Below, one piece after another: positions 20,831-64,000 of a stretch of DNA of 64,000 nt (positions are counted from its first letter, which is position 1; every line of letters begins with the position of its first letter). The notes beneath the pieces were generated by a model that searched no databases, was not told the origin of the DNA, and saw only the letters and a program-made list of their open reading frames with translations. The DNA is taken from positions 44,691,269 through 44,755,268 of the forward strand of contig NC_080069.1 in the NCBI RefSeq assembly GCF_949987535.1, in the 5' to 3' direction. This DNA comes from Balaenoptera acutorostrata (Eukaryota > Chordata > Mammalia > Artiodactyla > Balaenopteridae). The translations under genes were made by a program, and so were the position numbers.

Positions 20831-23446
20831 ATGGGTTATTTAAGCCAACTTGCTTGCTGATTTTTATTCATTTTCCATTTATATTTTATTAGAGTATTAA
20901 CGTTCTGGTCACCACTTTTAATATGGGCTTTGTTCCCGCACCACCAAGCAATTCACCAACGGGGTGTCCTACCATTCAACTCAGTTCTGCCACTATCTGC
21001 CTGGAGATGGCGTCAGATCCCTACAAGTTAAGGGCTCAGTCCTACAAAACTGCCCCGCCTCTTCCCTACTTCAGAAGCCAAATTGTTATTACCTGTGCCT
21101 CTGACCAATTGAATACAGATGAGAGGTTACAGCAACCTCCTCTGTGGGCTTAATTTGCTAGAGAGGCTCACAGAACTCAGAGAAACCTTTTACTTACTAG
21201 ATCATCGGTTTATTATAAAAGGAAGTAACTCAGGAGCAGCCAAAGGAAAGAGATGCATAGGATAAGGTTTGGCGAAGGGGCTCAGAGTTTCTGTGTCTTC
21301 TCTGAATCTCTCTCCAGTTTTGTTCACAAACCTGGAAGCTCTTTGAACCTTGTCCTTTGGGTTTCATGGAGGTTTCATTACGTAAGCATGATTGATTAAA
21401 TCATTGGCCATTGGTAATTTATTCAACCTCCAGCCCCTCTCCCCTCCCCTGAGGTCAGGGGATGGGACTGAAAGGTCTAACCCTCTAATCACGTGGTTGG
21501 TTTTCCGGTAACCAGCCCCCATCCTTAGGGGCGATCCAAAAGTCACTCATTAACATAACAAGAGACACCTTTGTTGCTCTTATCACGAAATTCCAAGGGT
21601 TTTAGGAGCTCTGTGCCAGAAACTAGGGACAAAGACCAAATATATATTTCTTATAAATCCCAATCTAACAAGTATCTCTTTTTATATGTGATTGCCCTTT
21701 TTGGATGCTGCTATTTAAGGACTCCAATAGGATGTATACAACATCCACTGGAAATCTGTTTGAGAAAAGTTCTTGCAAGTATCTAAATAATTCAATTTGG
21801 ATGAAGGTGAATAGTACAGCCAACAGAAGAATGCAGTCTAAAGCTGAAACAAGAAAAATAACATCCTTGTTTGACTTTAGCCTGGAGTCAAGCCATCGCA
21901 GGCATAGATAGAGCATGGAACAGAGTAGGCATTTGGTTAATATTTATTGAATGAAAGAAACCAGTAGGTAGGGTTTTAAGAATTGCGCACTCTTAACTGA
22001 TGTCCAAATGCTGGTCGTTGGATTTCTAGGTCAAAGGCTGCATTTCAGAACCAACTGGGGAGTCTTTTTCATGGGCACATGCCCAGCCCCCTCAGAACAT
22101 CCTGCCAGGGTGTGTCTAGCCACATGTACGTTTTGAAGTTCCTCAGGTGGTTCTGATATAATCTGATAACAGCCACTCCATCTTGTTAACTCTGTGGTCC
22201 CCACCAGTGCTCACCTTGTGATATTTTCACCTGAAATGAAAAGTCACCTTCAGTCAAGTGCCTGATTGTGTCACAAGGCCAGTAAACTGATTCCCACCCT
22301 TAAAACTGACATTATTATTTGAATTTAAAGACAAGCCATCAGGTCAGTGTTCCCTCAAGTGTGTCCTGTGAAACCCAGGTGCTGTGAGATGCTCTGAAGA
22401 AAGCAGTTCTGTGGGCGGATAGGATTCTATATTGTCTGCTGCCCCCTCTCCCCTCAAATGAGCGGTTTCCGGTACACACTGCTATTGTGTGTCCTTGTGT
22501 CAATTCTGCGGTAATAAGGCCTGTTTAACCCAGTGGTTCCCAGATACCCCAACCCTGGACCCCTTTTATTCATGGGACGTTGTTAACATCCTGTAGAAGC
22601 ACAGTAGCAGATACTCAGCCCTGATGCTGACTAGACAACCAGAACCAAATGGGAGTATTAATTTCAGGATCATACCAGTAACTCTGTTTTATTATATTAT
22701 GTAATAAAACTATAAATTCCACTCAACAAATCTGTAGTTAAAAAGTAGATCTCAGTTTTGAGGATGCAAATTATTAAACCTGTTAAAAATATCAGCTGTA
22801 ATTATATAATCTTTGTGCACAATGATTAGGCTGTCTGGGTGAACAAAAACTACTTGGATGTTAAATTCTGTTTGTGGTCATGACATTTAACAACTTCCAA
22901 AGAAGGCAGCCAGTGGAACCTTGGTTCCAATTTTTCAGAATCTCCATTGCTCCTCATAACCCTGCAGGGTACGCCACACTGTCCTAACTCAACCCTGAAA
23001 GGCCAACTGTGCCAAAAATAAGGTTCTTCATTTAGGTGACGAGCAAACTTCCAGTATGTTTAGCCTAGGGAATACTGGGAGACAAATCTCTACAACCACA
23101 AATTATTATCTGTGACCCCCAGAGCTGCCGGTGGCCACATCCCCCGGCACACGGACCGCCCCAGAGAGAGGCCGTCACAAATGAAGGGCGAGAGGGGAAA
23201 TGATAGGGAAGGAACCTGAGTTTGAGTCATAGATCCAATCAAGCCTGCCGCCATGGCCACCCGTGTTCTTCAAGTTCTGTGAGCCAATTTTTTTTTTTTT
23301 TTTTTTTTTTTGCTTTAGGCAGTGTGAATTGTGCTTCTAATACTACAACTAAGAGTCATGACTAATATATCCTTCCCCTAGATTATTCTCCACTTAACAC
23401 GAAGGCTGTCCCATAGCCAAAGACACATGTGCTTATTTGCTGCATT
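20831..23446. other. Intergenic DNA
   Basis: No gene seen. A MER5-like stretch lies at about 22015-22170 and a MIR fragment at about 21910-21950. A T23 run starts at about 23288. Confidence 0.5.
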
Positions 23447-23460
23447 AAAAAAGTTGGTCA

Positions 23461-23759
23461 TTGGGCTTCCCTGGTGGCGCAGTGGTTAAGAATCCACCTG
23501 TCAATGCAGGGGACACGGGTTCGAAGCCTGGTCTGGGAAGATCCCACATGCCACGGAGCAACTGGGCCCTTGAGCCACAACTACTGAGCCTGCGCGTCTG
23601 GAGCCTGTGCTCCACAACAAGAGAGGCCACGACAGTGAGAGGCCCGCGCACTGCGATGAAGAGTGGCCCCCCCCCTCGCCGCAACTAGAGAAAGCCCTCG
23701 CACAGAAACGAAGACACAACACAGCCATAAATTAAAATTAATTAATTAATTAAAAAAAA
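23461..23759 (+). repeat. CHR-type SINE, sense
   Basis: Starts with gggcttccctggtggcgcag and ends in an ATTA/A tail. A 14-base duplication ending gttggtca lies at 23447-23460 and 23760-23773. Confidence 0.87.
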
Positions 23760-24481
23760 AAAAAAGTTGGTCAGTGAACTCACTGTGCACACCAAGGAGC
23801 GCTTGTTTCCCTAGGAGGGATCAGGCAGGAATGGATTTAGAAAACTAAGAACAAAGGAGATGGGAACCCCATGGAGAGGAAGGAGGGGCTGGGTCTAGCA
23901 AGAGCAGCACACTTCTAATCTGGGGGGTAAGCAGCCTGGTGCCTTCTTGAGAAACCAGGTAAAAGGGGTTTATTTGTTCAGCCTTGTGGAGAGCAAGGAT
24001 GGGACACTGGCTGAGACATTTTATTAATGAACAAGACAGTGTGTTTGGAGGTAGCTGAGGGGAGTCCAGAAGTGAAGGGACCCCATTCCAGAAGTCATAG
24101 CTGCAGGAATCTGTTTCCTCATAAGCACTGATTGTGGGGGTCCAGGCTGCTCCCATGCTCCGCAACGGAGGGCTAAGGGGTGGACGGCTGTTTTCTCAGC
24201 CCTTCTTAGTGTTTTTATCCTAGGACTGATCTTAACTTGAGGGTCACAGGCTTTTCTTGTGCAACAGGGTTCTGTTTGTAATTTTTATTCACGAACAGAA
24301 GCTAGATCCCAGGACGTCAGAGGCAAGCATGCTCAATAACCTGCCTTGTCCGTCCTCTGGGAAGAGGTGGAGACAGGATTTGATCCTAGGTGTTCTACTG
24401 CCCAGCCCACAAACCCTGAGTGCTAAAGTTGAGACTTAAAATCCATTACAAGAAGATTAATTTGTAAGCTGTAAGGTGCCC

Positions 24482-24871
24482 TGTTATGGACTGAATGTTT
24501 GTTGTCCCCACAAAATTCATAGGTCGAAGTCCTCCCCGACACTGTGACTCTGTGGAGATGGAATCTCTAGGGAAGTAATTAAGGTTAACAAAGGTCACGA
24601 GAGTAGGGCCCTTGTAGGAAGAAGACACCAGAGAGCTCATTCATTCGTGCTTTCTCTCCGTGCGCACGCACTAAGGGAAGGCCATGTGAGGACACAGTGA
24701 GAAGGTAGCTGGCTGTAAGCCAGGAAGAGAGAGAGCTCTCACCAGAAAATGAATTTGCTGGAACCTCGATCTTGGACTTCCAGACTCCAGAATGGTGAGA
24801 AAATAAATTTTTGATGTTTGAGCCACTCAGTCTCTGATATTTCATTATGGCAGCTGGAGTAGCCTAAGACA
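24482..24871 (+). mobile_element. MaLR (MLT1-like) solo LTR
   Basis: Begins tgttatggactgaatgtttg, contains ggccatgtgaggacacagtg and agaaaataaatttttgatgt (a poly(A) signal), and ends cctaagaca. This matches the MLT1 LTR pattern. No internal region is attached, so it is an old solo LTR. Confidence 0.7.
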
Positions 24872-25190
24872 TGCCCTGAAATGACTTCAGTGATGAAAAT
24901 GAGCAGATAACCTAGATGAAAATTAAAAAATTATGATCCGTTCACCAGACTACATTATTGCTACTGCTACCAGGCTATTGCTACCTTCTTGTTTGCTCCC
25001 AGATGAGGTTCAACACGGCCATTTAACCTGCATATTACTGACGTGGTTACAAAAAGAGGAGAACTCGAAGGTCATCCAGGCTTCAGGATCCTGCAGTCTG
25101 AGGTTTGCTCTGCTCTACATATCCCAAAACGAGGACCACACACACAGCAGAATTCAGTATCAAAGTCAAAAAGTTTTCCTTGAAAATAGA
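24872..25190. other. Intergenic DNA
   Basis: Nothing recognised between the MaLR LTR and the presumed ACO1 3' end. Confidence 0.5.
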
Positions 25191-25951
25191 TTTAATCGTA
25201 TTCAAATTAGAAATGTTCTGCATCTCTCTCCAAAACCACATCCAAAGTTCTCTTGATACGTGAAAATTTTTCTGGGGAAAATGTTTGAATATAGTAAAAG
25301 AAACCTCCATATTTCTTCAGTGTTGATCTATCAGAAGGTACATAATCAAAAAATTTCAACCTCTGAGCCATCCACGAGGTGTCTGGATCATTCACGCTGG
25401 AGGAAAGGGCGGGGCGAGGGGATCACAGTCACGGCTAGGATTTGAAGTGTGAAAAAGTTCTTCTCTGCCTTGTCAGTTAACATTGGGACGGTATGCAGAG
25501 GCAAAGGACTTTCAAGGGAAAGGTTTCATCGAGCAGAGGGTAACAGAGGAACCCAAAATCGGGCAGGAGACATTTGTGTTCAGCTGAACAGTAGAGGCTA
25601 AGAGTGAAAAATCAACATATTCTGTGATCAGTAACTGTAAAGGGCTCAGCTCTCTCTCTTCCTGGCACAACTGACAATTCCACCATTCTAAGCTTCCAAA
25701 TTCTAGAAAAAGATAAAAAGATTAACAAAAATAGAGCATGTAGAAACTGCTGATTTTGTGTGCAGAGGATCGGCACCGGAACCTTAGGGCGCCCTGGGCA
25801 GGAAGCGCCCCTGCGTGGAGGGGAGGGGAGGGGCGGGGCGGGGCGGGGAAAGGCTGGGGTGGAGAGACTACCACGCCAGGGCCCGCGGGCTGCAGGCACT
25901 GCGCTTGCTCCCCACTGCGGCCAGGATGCCCATCTCCGAGGAAACCAGGGC
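25191..25951 (-). other. Probable ACO1 3'UTR
   Basis: DNA downstream of the ACO1 stop lacks obvious repeats for about 760 bases. It ends at an ATTAAA signal (25191-25196 on the + strand, reading TTTAAT). A very G-rich stretch on the + strand at about 25818-25848 would be C-rich in the ACO1 transcript. The poly(A) assignment is inference from spacing; another candidate (TTTATT at 24020-24025) lies farther out. Confidence 0.4.
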
Positions 25952-63545
<37,594 letters not shown>

Positions 63546-64000
63546 CTAGGAGTAAAAGAGAAAGTATAACAAAACAAAACCCATGAGACATCTTATTATA
63601 AGAGCTCTCTAAAGCCGAACTCCATACAGACTTGATACAAGGCATCACACTGTTCTTGCAGCAGGGGAAGAGAGTAAATTTAAACTGATCTCAACAGTTT
63701 AAAATACAAGACTATTGAATGGATTTAGGAGACATTCAGTACTAGAAAATACCAACAGCCTAGGCAAAAAGAAAATATTACAGTTAAACCTTTCATAATA
63801 AATGGTTGCCTAGCCTTGGAATCCAGTAACAGAATTTCCCTTAAGTCATCACGAAAGACATCAGTCTAGATAATTTACTGTATTACTGTTAGCAAGTAAC
63901 ACACACATACACACAGTAGTATTTCTTATGAAACCTAGTGTTTAAGAAATGAGAAAATAACCCCTTTACAATTATTATAATAAGACTAAAGAATAGTCAG
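63546..64000. other. ACO1 intron 2, to window edge
   Basis: No match to the ACO1 start exon (MSNPFAHL) on either strand. A short CA run lies at about 63899-63916. Confidence 0.55.

Overview
The window is mammalian nuclear DNA, and the repeats point to a cetacean. It carries 17 tRNA-Glu-derived SINEs of the CHR type. Long copies begin with a 'ggcttccctggtggcgcagtggtt' type head and end in TAAA or A tails. There are also L1 3' ends of the cetartiodactyl kind, MIR, MER5-like and MaLR fragments, and one mariner-derived MITE. The species cannot be fixed from this sequence alone.

Two spliced genes converge tail to tail, the order known in mammals (human 9p21.1). On the + strand, positions 25-19587 hold the last eight coding exons of RIGI (DDX58, the cytosolic RNA sensor RIG-I), human residues about 494-925. 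On the - strand, positions 63545-25952 hold 19 coding exons of ACO1 (cytosolic aconitase / iron regulatory protein 1), residues about 33-889. The RIGI 5' half lies left of the window. The ACO1 start exon lies right of it. About 6.4 kb of repeat-rich DNA separates the two stop codons.

The main result is that RIGI looks broken while its neighbour is intact. The exon at 9892-9996 has a 47-base deletion that shifts the frame into a stop at 9945-9947. In the ancestral frame of the same exon, Trp771 has separately become TGA (9970-9972). The exon at 25-178 has lost 4 bases and then 2 more at its 3' edge, so about 20 Hel2i residues are read out of frame before the frame returns. Exons between and after these lesions still align residue for residue with human RIG-I. 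This includes the zinc cysteines and the RNA-contacting residues of the C-terminal domain, so the loss looks fairly recent. All 19 ACO1 exons have AG/GT borders, compatible phases, the human exon lengths, and every catalytic and cluster residue checked.

Region by region: 1-19.6 kb is RIGI with large repeat-filled introns, including a four-layer nested repeat at 2.5-4.9 kb and two sites hit twice by SINEs at 8.9-10.7 kb. 19.6-25.9 kb is intergenic DNA with a MaLR LTR and the likely ACO1 3'UTR. 26-63.5 kb is ACO1, whose introns hold a probable ERV LTR with long G and C runs (28.7-29.3 kb), a mariner MITE (34.3 kb), three L1 fragments and many MIRs. No tRNA, rRNA, CRISPR or prokaryotic feature was seen. 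Residue numbers follow the human proteins as I know them; no alignment program was run.
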